A DNA stretch of 64,000 nt, from positions 4,620,001 through 4,684,000 of the forward strand of contig JAPTOF010000007.1 in NCBI GenBank assembly GCA_028554755.1, in the 5' to 3' direction. This document shows positions 34,610-44,519 of the stretch, one piece after another. The stretch is from Cordia subcordata. Its lineage: Eukaryota; Streptophyta; Magnoliopsida; Boraginales; Cordiaceae. The notes below the pieces were generated by a model that saw only the letters and a program-made list of their open reading frames with translations, was not told the origin of the DNA and searched no databases. Made by a program: the position numbers and the translations under genes. Positions within the stretch are counted from its first letter, which is position 1, and each line of letters opens with the position of its first letter.

Positions 34610-34800
34610 TAAAATTTATTAATCTTTTACCATATACAAATTTAATCAGTATTAATTGCAATGTATTATAAATTTGATTATAATTATCTTTTACCATATA
34701 TAAATTTAATCAATACTAATTATAATAAATTATAAATTTGATTTTATTAATTTTTTACAAATTTATATATGGTAAATTTACAATCAATTATAAATTTGAT
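34610..34800. repeat. Diverged tandem AT-rich repeat within the Helitron
   Basis: About 85-bp units with the words accatataca/taaatttaatca and attataaatttgatt occur two to three times (for example at 34630, 34690 and, partly inverted, 34760). They are non-coding. Confidence 0.55.
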
Positions 34801-34894
34801 TATATTGAATAACACGTGGCAATTGTACATGAAAAGTAAAAAATTGTGAGAATAAATATGGTATAGTGAATTCTTTTTTAGTATATAGTATAGG

Positions 34895-36060
34895 TTATAG
34901 TGTTTAGGGTTAAGGGTAAGATAATATGAATAATTTGTGATTATTGAATTTTTTTACTTTGATTTGAAAAGGCACTTTATCAATAAACAACATGGACATG
35001 ACTCTTCGTGATTTGGCATGAATGTAACACTTATCTCTTCTTTCATTTTATTGCTAAGATGCAGAGCTTTCCTTTTAGTTGCCTTTAATTCATAAGTACA
35101 CCATCTACTATTGTTTCTATTATGAGAAGCTCCAAAATTGCTTATTCCATTCCTTGTAGGAACTATGTCTTGAGTTGCCTATAAGCAGAATTTGCTCATT
35201 TCCATTATCACTACCTTCAACTTTAATAAGAAATTGCATCTTGAGTCACCAACTAGATTCGTGCTCTCCTTCTGACTTGTATGAGACATAAGCGAATCAA
35301 TTTCATCAATTCCATGTAGGGTTTAGGTTTTTTAATGATTAGGATTTGTTCTACTCCTAAGTTCCTTTTATGTCTGCTCACTCCAAGTCAAATTGATATT
35401 CTTTAGTCAAGTTCAAACTCCTTGTGATTGTGATTCTATTGGTCTTTTGGGAAGTCTTGTTGCGTAAGTCACTAGAGCCACTAAGACTACATCCAAGGAG
35501 AGAATTAATCAAATTGAAACTCCTTATGATTGTGATTCTAGTAATCTAAGTCAAATTGGCAATGTTTTAAGGTTTTATTGGTTTTGGGTTTTAGGGTTTT
35601 ATGGTTTAAGGTTTTAAGGTTTTAAGAATTTTGGAGTTTTGGGTTTATGGTTTAAGTTTTAGGGTTGAAAGATTCAAGGTTTAGGGTTTAGTTTTTTAGG
35701 GTTTAAGGTTTAGGGTTTTATGGGTTGAGTCAAAACTTCCTAAGGCCCCTAATTCCTTCTTTCTCTACTATCAGAAGGAAAAAGTACAAAGATGTTCAAT
35801 TAATATTCTTTGGAATCATTCAATTAATTCTTCTCTCAAGTTCCTTCTTTGTCTGCTAACCTAATTAAAATTAATATATGTGAAGTCATCCAAATTGATA
35901 TTCATGCTCATTAGGTTTTAGGGTTTAAGAAAACAAAACAATTAATTCCTGTTAAGATAGTAAGTGAAAAATGAAATAAAACTACAGACAACTATTGAAA
36001 AGTAGATTAAAAACCCAAAATGAAACAAAGTTACTTTATTTACAAAGATAAACTATGATT
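34895..36060. repeat. Telomere-like repeats and diverged spacer, right part
   Basis: tgtttagggttaagggtaag resumes at about 34901. A dense degenerate TTTAGGG/TTTTAGGG block lies at about 35565-35725, and a short one at about 35912-35932. Between them is non-coding sequence with internal duplications (gtgattgtgattcta at about 35430 and about 35527). No gene is seen. Confidence 0.7.
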
Positions 36061-36074
36061 TACAAGAAATATTA

Positions 36075-39000
36075 TCACTCAGTTCCACCACCATGACCTC
36101 GCCCCTTTTTCTTACGACCTGGTTGCTCTAGTAGTGGCTGTTGTGGACGCTTTTCTCGAGCACGCATCTGTTGTGGCTGTGACGATAAAGGCGGTTGCTG
36201 CTGCAACTGCTGAGTTTGTGGGGCTGGCTGTTGTAGAACACCTTGTTCATTAAGTGATGGGTTAATATACTCTCTGGAGCCCATGCCAAGGACGAAGGCA
36301 GAAGGAGTTTCCTTTGAATCATGCTGCTGCTCAGCCATCTCCTGGTCCCTACCATTCTGCTGGCCCGTCCCTTGCTTATCAACACTAGGTTGGCCCGTCC
36401 CCTGCCTACCATGCTGCCGCTCAAGCATCCCTTGGTCCCTATCACTCGATTGGCCTGTCCTCTGCGTATCAACACTAGGCTGGCCCATCCTCTTCCTACC
36501 TTGCTGCCGCTCAAGCATCCCCTGGTCCCTATCACTTGGCTGGCTTATTCCCTGCCTGCCATGCTGTCGCTCTGCCATCCCCTGGTCCTCACCACTCGGT
36601 TGGCCCATCCCCTGCCCACCATGCTACTGCTCCGTCATCCCCTGCTTCCCACCACTCGACTGGCTTATCCCTTGCCTACCAAGATTTGGTTGGCCTATCC
36701 CCTGCTTACCATGCTGTCGCTTAGCCATTTGCTGTTCCTCACCACTTGGTTGGCCCGTTCCCTGCCTATTATGATGCTGCTCAGCCATTCCCTGGTTCGC
36801 AACACTCAGTTGGCCCGTCCCTTGCCTACCAACATCCGGCTGGCTCATCCCTTGCCTACCATGCTGCCTCTCGGCCATCCCTTGTTCCCCGCTACTAGGT
36901 TGGCTCGTCCCCTGTCTACCAACATTGGGTTGGCCTATCCCCTGCCAACTAACGCTTGGTTGGCTCATCCATGGCCCACTAGCATTTGTCTGGCCCATCA
37001 ATTGCCCATTGAAATACTGTGGGACCACCCACTGGCCGCCAGACATAGTGGGATATGTTTGTATGTAAGCTGGCGGCGGCATGTACATCTGGGTAGGTTC
37101 ATACGAGTACTGGGACGTTTGCATAGGCATCTGGTGGGAAAGAACCTCACTTCTTAGTGGTGGGATGCCTTGGCCTCTAGGGGTAAACTGTGTGTAGCCA
37201 GACGATGATCCACCAACCTCGTACGTTGAGGACGATCCCCCGTGATAACCAAAATATGCACCTTGACTCTGCATCTGTGGCGGTGGAGTATTATAATGGG
37301 AAGACGGCCGATTTTGCCAATGTTGTTGATGCGAAGTCTGTTGGGCCAGATGTTATTGTTTGGTCCGCTTGGGTTGCTGCAACTGTTGCGTCTGCTGCGG
37401 TGGCTGTTGTTGTTGAGGAGATAGATGTGGTATCTTATAATATGCTAGTAGCGCAATGAGGTTCTCATGCTGGGTGGCTTGTAGTGTCCGTTTGGCATTC
37501 TTTCGAATAACCTTCAACTCCCTCTGTAAGGCCCTCCAAAAGAAAGACCCCTAGGTGAACTGTTGCTTGATGCGCCGCAGATGGTGAAATGTATATTGTG
37601 CAAATGTCGCCTGGTCAAAACATAACACTAAATATCAAACTCACATTGTTAACTCAAGCATGGACAAGAACATTATTCTAATCACCAACTGTGTTTCATC
37701 CTCTGTCGTCTCAACATAATCAATGCCCTCATGCATACTCAGAGCGTCGATATGTAGAATTGTTACCCCACGGTACCACTGCATATATGCCTGCAAGGCT
37801 GCTGGATCTGGCACCATCTCCAAGTCAGCAGTCACAACACTATTTTGCGACTCTTCCACAAATCCTCAGCTTCTCGTAACTCGGTGTTAGTGGCCTTCTC
37901 AATTCCCTGTAGGTGTCTTGCCGAGGTTGGCGGAGCAGGAGGATCAGGAATCGCCTGTCGCATGCCGAACTGTCACATAACGCAGTCGGGACGATGCCAC
38001 TCCACAATCACCCCAAATACCAGAGGGATTCTCGCCCTCCACACAGCGGATCCCAATAAACAATAATCCGGCAACTCTTTTAGCATGTAGTCGAATGGTT
38101 GCCATCTAAACTGTAATCGATATATTTTCAATGGAGTTAGTGAAATATCAACAACATGTACAATAAAGTATATATGTTAAAAAGATAACTTTATCGAACC
38201 TCATGGGGTTGCATGTCGTCAATCATGCCCCGATAAGTGACAAGTCCTTTCTCGGCCGCCCATATGAACATTTTAGGAACATCAAACGTGGCTCCTCGAG
38301 GCTTGCCAGGTAAGTCTTCATCGACCTCTGCAGCATGCCTCCTGGCGGCTATATAAGCTGCTGTAAGGGGAAGGAGCGTGGGTTTAAAGCACGTGCATCT
38401 ATCCCAGACCCAAAACTGTAATGAAAAGCTATGTTATTATTAAAAAAAATGACTTTTTTAATTTGTAAAAATATGTACATGACGAAATGACTAAATTTAA
38501 TACCTAAATCAGTGTAACTCCTCTGCCTATGCCAGACCTCCTACCAGTGCTGGTCTTGCATAACTCCCTATACAAAAATGCCAATGTCGCTGCACCCCAG
38601 TTGTATGTACCCACATGCTCAAACACTCGCAAATGCAACAACCAAGCTAGGTCACCCTTATTGCCACTAGTGTTTGAGAACAGGTGGCAATTAAGAAACA
38701 AAAATATCCAAAGTCGTGCCCGCTGACGCGCCTCCTGCTTACTAGGATTCTCCGGACGAGCCGCTTCTTTATATAACTGCTTCAGGTGAGGTAGATTAAT
38801 TGTTCCAGCTTTCTCATCGATATGTTCCTCGCCAACATTGACGCCATATACTGCCGAAAAAGCGCAACCCACTCCTTTTTTTGGCGATTGGCCGTCTATA
38901 ACGCTGGGACAAGGATACCATTAACGGACAAACCCCAATATACGGCCACATCTTGAAGGGTGATTGTGGCTTCTCCAACGGGTAAGTGAAAGGTATTCGT

Positions 39001-39282
39001 TTCTGGCCGCCACCTCTCAATAAATGCAATGATAAGGGTAAGATTGAGCGTATGGAAGCCGGATGCATAACACCCGTAAAAGCTAGCGAGCCGCAATGCC
39101 TCCTGAACTGATGGGTGTTCAGGCCTCTTAAATAACTCCCCATCACTCCTATAAACTCTAACTTGCCCATTTGCCTGAGAGGTTAAATTGTAGGTCCGGT
39201 GCTGCATGTAATAACGCGGAAGCCTAGCATCAATTGGCTTAGGTCTATCAGCCATAATGGATCCTACAATCAAAAAAATCAA
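36075..39282 (-). pseudogene. Plant mobile domain (PMD) gene with Q/G-rich repeat tail, disabled
   Basis: The - strand carries a PMD protein of the 'phosphatase 7 long form homologue'/MAIN-like type. Exon 1 is 39282-38504 (YYMQHRTYNLTSQANGQVRV, then VAVYWGLSVNG, and LHLRVFEHVGTYNWGAATLA). Exon 2 is 38415-38200 (FWVWDRCTCFKPTLLPL). Exon 3 is about 38110-37645 (RWQPFDYML, VFGVIVEWHRPDCVM). A long last part runs from about 37620 to 36075 with a Gln-rich segment, a Tyr/Pro-rich segment and 23 ten-residue repeats, and ends in a basic KKKGRGHGGG tail. Three nonsense codons (38504-38506, 37973-37975, 36621-36623) and a frameshift near 38840-38890 disable it. PMDs occur both in host silencing proteins and in transposons; the company of a MULE relic and the second copy at 1-300 favour a transposon origin. 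Confidence 0.85.
36306..36995 (-). repeat. 23 tandem 30-bp units encoding a decapeptide repeat
   Basis: The PMD tail is a perfect ten-residue register over 690 bp, of two alternating unit types: GQPSxxxQGM/T and AERQHGRQGM. No unit gains or loses a base. The peptide is Gln/Gly-rich and probably disordered. A single TAG (36621-36623) replaces what should be a CAG in unit 13. Confidence 0.92.
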
Positions 39283-39289
39283 TATACTT

Positions 39290-39297
39290 TTAAATTA

Positions 39298-39330
<33 letters not shown>

Positions 39331-41100
39331 CCACACAAATTGAATTTATACAATAAAAATACAACATATCACATAATTTTAACAAATTAACAATGTCATC
39401 GTTAAAAAATACTAAAATACTAAAATACTAAAATCCTAAATCCATATTAAAGTAACTCTATGTAACTTAAATCCCCATTAACCATAACAACTACATAAAT
39501 TTCTTAAATTATTAAAAATAAATAAATTCATATTAATAAAAAAGAGTACATAGATTTCTTAAAATCTTTAATCCTTATTAATCATCAAAATGACATAAAT
39601 TTTCTTTAGTTCCTAATAATCAATAAATTCATACAACTACATAATCTTCTTTTTTTTCACAAGAAATTAGACTTTCATTCAATAACTAAACAATACATAC
39701 TAAGAAATACAACAAAAAAAGTACAATCAAAACAACAAGAACAAGAAGCATCTCTAAATTTAACTAAACAAAGAAGACCCACATAACCTCATTATATAGC
39801 ACGGCACACACCTTTTGCAAAACTTCCAAAAAACCAACAAAAATGGCAAAACAAAGCCACACTTTCAACAAGTGAGATGAGAGTTCACCATCCCGAACAA
39901 TAAAAGCTTGGGCAAAAAACTGACTAAACCAGCCCTAAAGCAAATAACAAAGTCACATATAATCATTAAACTACAAAAATTTCTTAAAATCTTAAGAATT
40001 AATAATTTCATATTATTTAATAAAACTATATAAATTTCTTAAATTTCTCCCTATTAATTAATAAAATGACATAAATTTCTTCATTTCCTAATAATCAATA
40101 AATTCATACTAATAAAAAGAACTACATAACTTCCTAAAAATTCAAAATTACTATTAATTTAAAACTATATAAATTTCTTAAATTCCAACATCCCTATTAA
40201 TAATTAAAATGACATAAATTTCTTCATTTCCTAATAACTAATATAAAAAATACATAATTTCCTAGAAACTCAAAATTACTATTAATCTTAAAACTACATA
40301 AATTTCTAAAAATCTTAAAAATCAATAAATTCATATTATTTGGTAAAACTAAATAAGTTTCTTAAAATCCTAAATCCCTATTAATTATTAAAATGACATA
40401 AATTTCTTCAATACTAATAATCAATAAATTCATAATAATAAAAAATCCTAAATCCCTATTAATTATTAAAATGACATAAATTTCTTCAATTGCTAATAAT
40501 CAATAAATTCATAATAATAAAAAGAACTACATAATTTCCTAAAAATTCAAATTTACTATTAATAATAAAACTACATAAATTTCTTCAAATCTAAAAATGA
40601 ACATATTCATATTAATTTTTAAAAAAAACTGCTCAAATTTTCTTAAATCTTAAATTCCTATTAATCATATTACTACATAAATTTCTTAAAATCCTAAATT
40701 CTTATTTATCATAAAAACTGCATAAATTTCTGAAAATCCTAAATTCTTATTAATCATAAAAACTGCAACTAATAACACCAAAAAAAATAACATAACTTTA
40801 AAAATAAAAAAAAACTCATAACAAAATAACAAACCGACAATGTAACATACCAAAAAAAACATCTAGAGAACAGTTTATATTACAACAAATTAAACATAAC
40901 TAAGAAAGAACATACAACATAACTAGAAATTAGCATAATAATTAGAAAAAAAAAAACTTGTATCAAAACAACAAAATAACAATATAACATATCAGAATTT
41001 CATCATCTAAAGAACAGTAAGCAACAATATAAAAATATTACAACAAATTAAACATAACTTAAAAAAAAAACATATAACATAATTAGAAATTAATATAATA
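39290..41100. repeat. AT-rich low-complexity flank of the PMD element
   Basis: It contains an (AAT)n microsatellite at about 39298-39328 and many variants of taaatttctt, aaatgacataaa and cctattaatta words, some in tandem (40380-40500 repeats a unit of about 65 bp). It is non-coding on both strands and matches the style of 300-1200. A short GC-richer insert at about 39650-39930 is unassigned. Confidence 0.6.
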
Positions 41101-41422
41101 ATTTTAAAAAAAAAAAAAGAACTTACAAAATATAGGCAGATTTCTGGGGTTGAGGCTGGTTTCATAAGAGAGGGTTTGGGGGAGGGAGCAAAGTTTCGTA
41201 GTGGGTAGTGAGGAAATGAGAAAGGTGTGTGGAGTGGGCTGATGATGGGTGTTAAATAGCCTGCCATGATCGGATTCTGGGAACCCGTTCGGCATTTCAC
41301 ATACCGAATGGGGCCTGTGGGGGAATCTCTAAACAGTTCAAATTTTGAAAAACACGAAGGCGTGCAGCTTTTTGTGTGGCTTCGGGTTTCGAGAACTGAA
41401 AACTCCGAACCCGTTTGTCTCA
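41101..41422. other. GC-richer end segment of the PMD element
   Basis: As at 1200-1500, the AT-rich flank changes abruptly to GC-richer DNA. The small ORFs on both strands are not conserved between the two places, so this is treated as a non-coding terminal region. It contains the near-palindromic attcggt/accgaat words around 41285-41307. Confidence 0.35.
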
Positions 41423-41541
41423 GAAGCCATTTGGCTTTACTTATTTTTAGCTTTTAAGTACGAAATAGTAAGAAGTATGCAAGCGGGTGATTTTTTTTTA
41501 AGTATCTATAAATACTAAAATAGGCTAAGCCAAACACCCTC
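41423..41541. mobile_element. Small Tourist-like MITE
   Basis: The ends gaagccatttggctttactt and the reverse complement of ggctaagccaaacaccctc form imperfect terminal inverted repeats of the family also found at 23245 and 59149. At about 119 bp it is hairpin-like and non-coding. It marks the left edge of the duplicated GTF2H2 segment. Confidence 0.55.
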
Positions 41542-41552
41542 TTTCGTTGCGA

Positions 41553-43300
41553 TTTTATTCCATCCTCAACTAGTTAGTTAACGCTTTCATGATTGGATAA
41601 AATAGAACTTTCTGGTTTTAGGAATTAGTCGTGTGAAATTTTTGAGATGGCTTGTGTAAACTTCGTACATTGTGGATGACAAATTTTCTGATTGGCTCTG
41701 CAAGGGAAGAAGTTCCTATTAGGCATTTTGGTGCTCAAGGGTCTCCCTTTTTGGATTGTTTTCGGGTCAATAATAAGTGAATTTGCGTAATATAAGTAGA
41801 AAAAGATTTGGTTTGAGTCAGAAGCACTTTGCTTAGCATGTCTTGTAATACATGAGGTAATTCTACTATAAATAGCTCATAGAAGCTACCGAATAAGGTA
41901 AATTCAACCGAAGAGCAAAGTGCCTTGATTGTTTTCAGCTTTTTCCCTTTCCTTTTTCGGTTCTGGTGGGTGGGGAGAGGAGGGGTTCTGGGTCATTGCA
42001 GGGTCAAACACACACAAAACTATGGAGCTTATTGCCGAAAATTGAGGGGTGCATACTTAAGAATGATACAAGTGACAGTAGAATGTTTCTGAATGTGAGA
42101 GCTCGTTTTCATGATCACTGAGTCTCTCATTGTCTACTGTTTGAATTTGCGCGCAAGTCATCTGATATTTTTTTTTTTTTTTGTAAAAGGAGGTTAACCC
42201 CTTTCCCACCTGACCAGAGGCCTTATGACCAAGTGGGATGTTAAACAGGGATGTGCATGAGTGGCAGCCCTGCCAAGAAGAGGACCAACGGGTTTCGAAA
42301 TCCAGAATGCTTCACAATATTTCAGAGCAGATCACGCACACGGCTCGAACGCGTTGTCACTCACCTATGCCCTTGGGGGCCAAGTCATCTGATATTCGTA
42401 TTAGCTTATCTTGTTGGCACTATCTGCCATGGGAATATTGTGCTGTATGATGCAAATTGTAGACATCTAGCTTTATATATAATATAGCTTTTTACAACAA
42501 CAAAATGTTCTTTATTGACTTACATGTGAAGTCTGACAATCTAATCTTTGAATGAGGAACTTTCTTGGAGCTAATATTAATCTCTTTCCAGCAGGAAACA
42601 TGCTTGGTTCTTGTGTTACTTGTGCAAAATGCAAATAGATCTTCTGCCTTGATTGTGACCAGTTACATCCGTGAAAGCTTGCACAATTGTCCAGGGAATG
42701 CGAGCTTCCATCACTCTAAAGCAATCGGCGGCGATGTGGAAGAACGAAGATATTGCCGTGCACCGTCTGTTTTCTTGATGGAGATTGCTTCAATCACTAC
42801 TCCATTCCGTTATTTGTGCTCAAGGATTGATCAGTGTTTGCCAAGCAATCCTAAACGAGAACGCTTACTGTTTAGCCCTGAACAGAAGTAAAAGCACAAG
42901 ATTACTGCAATCAGCATGAGTGAAGCTTCACTGATACAGGACAAGACAACATTCTGGCACTTGGAAAACTAAGGAAGTAACCCATGGGTTTAGATATTTA
43001 ATCGGAATTGAGGATTTGCTACCTAGTCTTCGGACAAATGCTGTGCTATGGTGGACCTGAATCACCATCAGGATCCTAGGCTCTTAAAAAGTTTTACTGT
43101 GATTATATACATGTTGTTGCTCGTTTTGGATTCTCCATGTTTTACTTCTAAATTATGATAATACTAGAGGAATGATGAATGGAATGATTACAACTTACGT
43201 TTGGATCTCCAGGAATTGTTGGGGATCTTAGAACCTTAACTTGTACCGACATACGAAGCTCAACAAAGCCATGAAGGCGTCGACCGGTAAACTATATCCG
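41553..43300 (+). pseudogene. Broken partial duplicate of GTF2H2 (intron 1, intron 3, exon 4, 3' UTR)
   Basis: 41560-41775 matches GTF2H2 intron 1 (22290-22520). 41870-42150 matches the end of exon 3 and intron 3 (24180-24590), and 42400-43250 matches the rest of intron 3, exon 4 and the 3' UTR. Exons 1, 2 and most of exon 3 are missing. The exon-4 copy (42595-42747) has a TAG where the gene has CAG, a small insertion after CLDCD that shifts the frame, and a lost stop (CGA for TGA). Because introns are present, it arose by DNA duplication, not by retroposition. A SINE has since inserted. Confidence 0.92.
42170..42380 (-). mobile_element. tRNA-type SINE with 16-bp target-site duplication
   Basis: The 211-bp insert is flanked by identical copies of caagtcatctgatatt (42154-42169 and 42381-42396). 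The parental GTF2H2 intron 3 near 24590 has this sequence once, so the empty site is visible within the same window. The insert ends in a poly-T run on the + strand, which is the poly-A tail of a - strand SINE. A pol III B-box-like gttcgagcc lies at 42350-42342 (- strand), with a possible A box just upstream. Confidence 0.9.
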
Positions 43301-43309
43301 CAGATACTT

Positions 43310-43866
43310 GGCTAGCAGCTTAAATTTTCTTCTTCCTGCTCGGTCTCGGGGGTAAAATCTAATCGCTAAGCCACTCTCTTTCATTAATGATGGGCTTTTT
43401 TTTTTTTTGTCACGAATTCTCTTTGAAGTTGATTCTTTTTTATGTCTATAGTTAGTTATTCAGGACCTTTGCCCTCTCCCTTCTCAGTATTTCCTCCACT
43501 GACATCAGCTTTGTAAATCTGACCAAATTCTAGTCTGAGGCCAGTGGAAGAGGCAGCAAATGATTGCGATATTGTCACGTCGTCAAATTGGCGCCTGCCG
43601 ATGGTAATGCTACTGCTGTCACGGGTATGTGTTGTCGTCATCGTTTTCATATTGGAAAGACTTTGTCAATGGCCAGAGCAGGTACCAAGTTTAATATGGT
43701 GTTGGAGGCTTTACAGTCTTCGAGGAAAACTTGCATCTGTGTTTTTCCAAGTGAAGATGGGTTGCCAAACTTCAACTGCAAACATGGGCTATCTGCATCT
43801 CTGTTTGCCCCTCTTGAAGTGGCTAAAATGAGATTCAAGGATTTCACATGGATGGATTCAATGTAG
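43310..43866 (+). pseudogene. Tail of an unidentified gene (copy 2)
   Basis: The last open block (about 43640-43866) reads GKTLSMARAGTKFNMVLEAL, then CICVFPSEDGLPNFNCKHGL and KMRFKDFTWMDSM before a stop. It looks like genuine former coding sequence and is better kept than the paralogous stretch at 25710-26315. No upstream exons of the gene are nearby. I cannot name the family. It is probably the end of a host gene that neighboured GTF2H2 before the duplication. Confidence 0.5.
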
Positions 43867-43869
43867 CAC

Positions 43870-44300
43870 CTCTCCATCTCATCCAATCAACAATTAGCTG
43901 TCGCACTTGTGTATGTGATGCCAAAGAGATATTGGTGACTTCATATACAAGTCTACCCTTAAATTGACCCACATATGGCAACAGTAGTCCGCTTCGTCCT
44001 GCCCCAGCCCCCATGGGGCAGGGCAAGTTTTTGCGGAAAAAAACCCAAGGTGGGGCGGGGTGGGGTTATCCCTCCTACCACGCTTCACTGGGTCCCCAAT
44101 TCTGCCCCATGGAAAATCATATTTTCCAACAGCCACTTAGTTAACTTAATGAACAAGAATCTTGCAAAAGAACAAAACCAAGTCCCTCTATGACAACATA
44201 GAATAGAGTTACTGGTAAGATCCCTTGCAGATACGCATCATGTGCAGGTTAAATTACAAGCTCGAGATTGCTATTTCTACCTGCATGGCGCTAGGTTAAA
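43870..44300. other. Spacer with GC-rich palindromic patch
   Basis: It is non-coding on present evidence. At about 43990-44110 there is a GC-rich patch with the palindrome-like ctgcccc...ggggcag and three G4 runs (ggtggggcggggtggggtt, about 44051-44069), unlike the AT-rich surroundings. Confidence 0.4.
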
Positions 44301-44308
44301 GTGCTCAG

Positions 44309-44509
44309 AATACGTAGATCTGGCACCCAATCCAGCCTAGCATCCAGAAAACTAGTCAAATGACGCATCACCACAAACCCTAGTTTGACTTCCTGCAAAA
44401 GTTCATTGCTAGCTGTCAACTTCTCCACGAAGGTGATGCTATCCTCTGGCAAAGCCAACCGGTTTGACCGATGGGGAGCACCATTGACCTTCTACGATAA
44501 AAGGTGCAA
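44309..44509 (-). other. Candidate unassigned terminal exon
   Basis: After a good acceptor (caccttttatcgtag) the - strand is open for 66 codons with well-balanced composition, including RLALPEDSITFVEKLTASNE and LDARLDWVPDLRILSTLT before a TAG. There is no repeat similarity within the window. It could be an alternative last exon of SIZ1, the last exon of another gene, or chance. No partner exon could be found between it and the SIZ1 stop. Confidence 0.3.
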
Positions 44510-44519
44510 CAAATCAATC

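Larger units (their letters stand above)
33937..34894 (-). mobile_element. Non-autonomous Helitron, 958 bp
   Basis: On the - strand the 3' end shows a hairpin (cgtgcatcgcacg, at plus 33951-33963), ten bases, then CTAG at 33940-33937, followed by a host T. The 5' end on the - strand starts CCTATACTATATACTAAAA at 34894, one base from the usual TCTATACTA start, preceded by a host A. Insertion between A and T without target duplication is diagnostic. Both flanks are telomere-like repeats. No Rep/helicase is encoded, so it depended on an autonomous partner. Confidence 0.85.

Noticed and set aside
33748..35730. True chromosome end or functional telomere
   Set aside because: The TTTAGGG units are degenerate, short and surrounded by other sequence; they are at most interstitial telomere-like repeats.
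36283..37157. Two long + strand ORFs (163 and 278 codons) rich in repeated Leu/Pro words
   Set aside because: They are antisense shadows of the decapeptide-repeat tail of the PMD pseudogene; the 30-bp repeat keeps several frames open on both strands.
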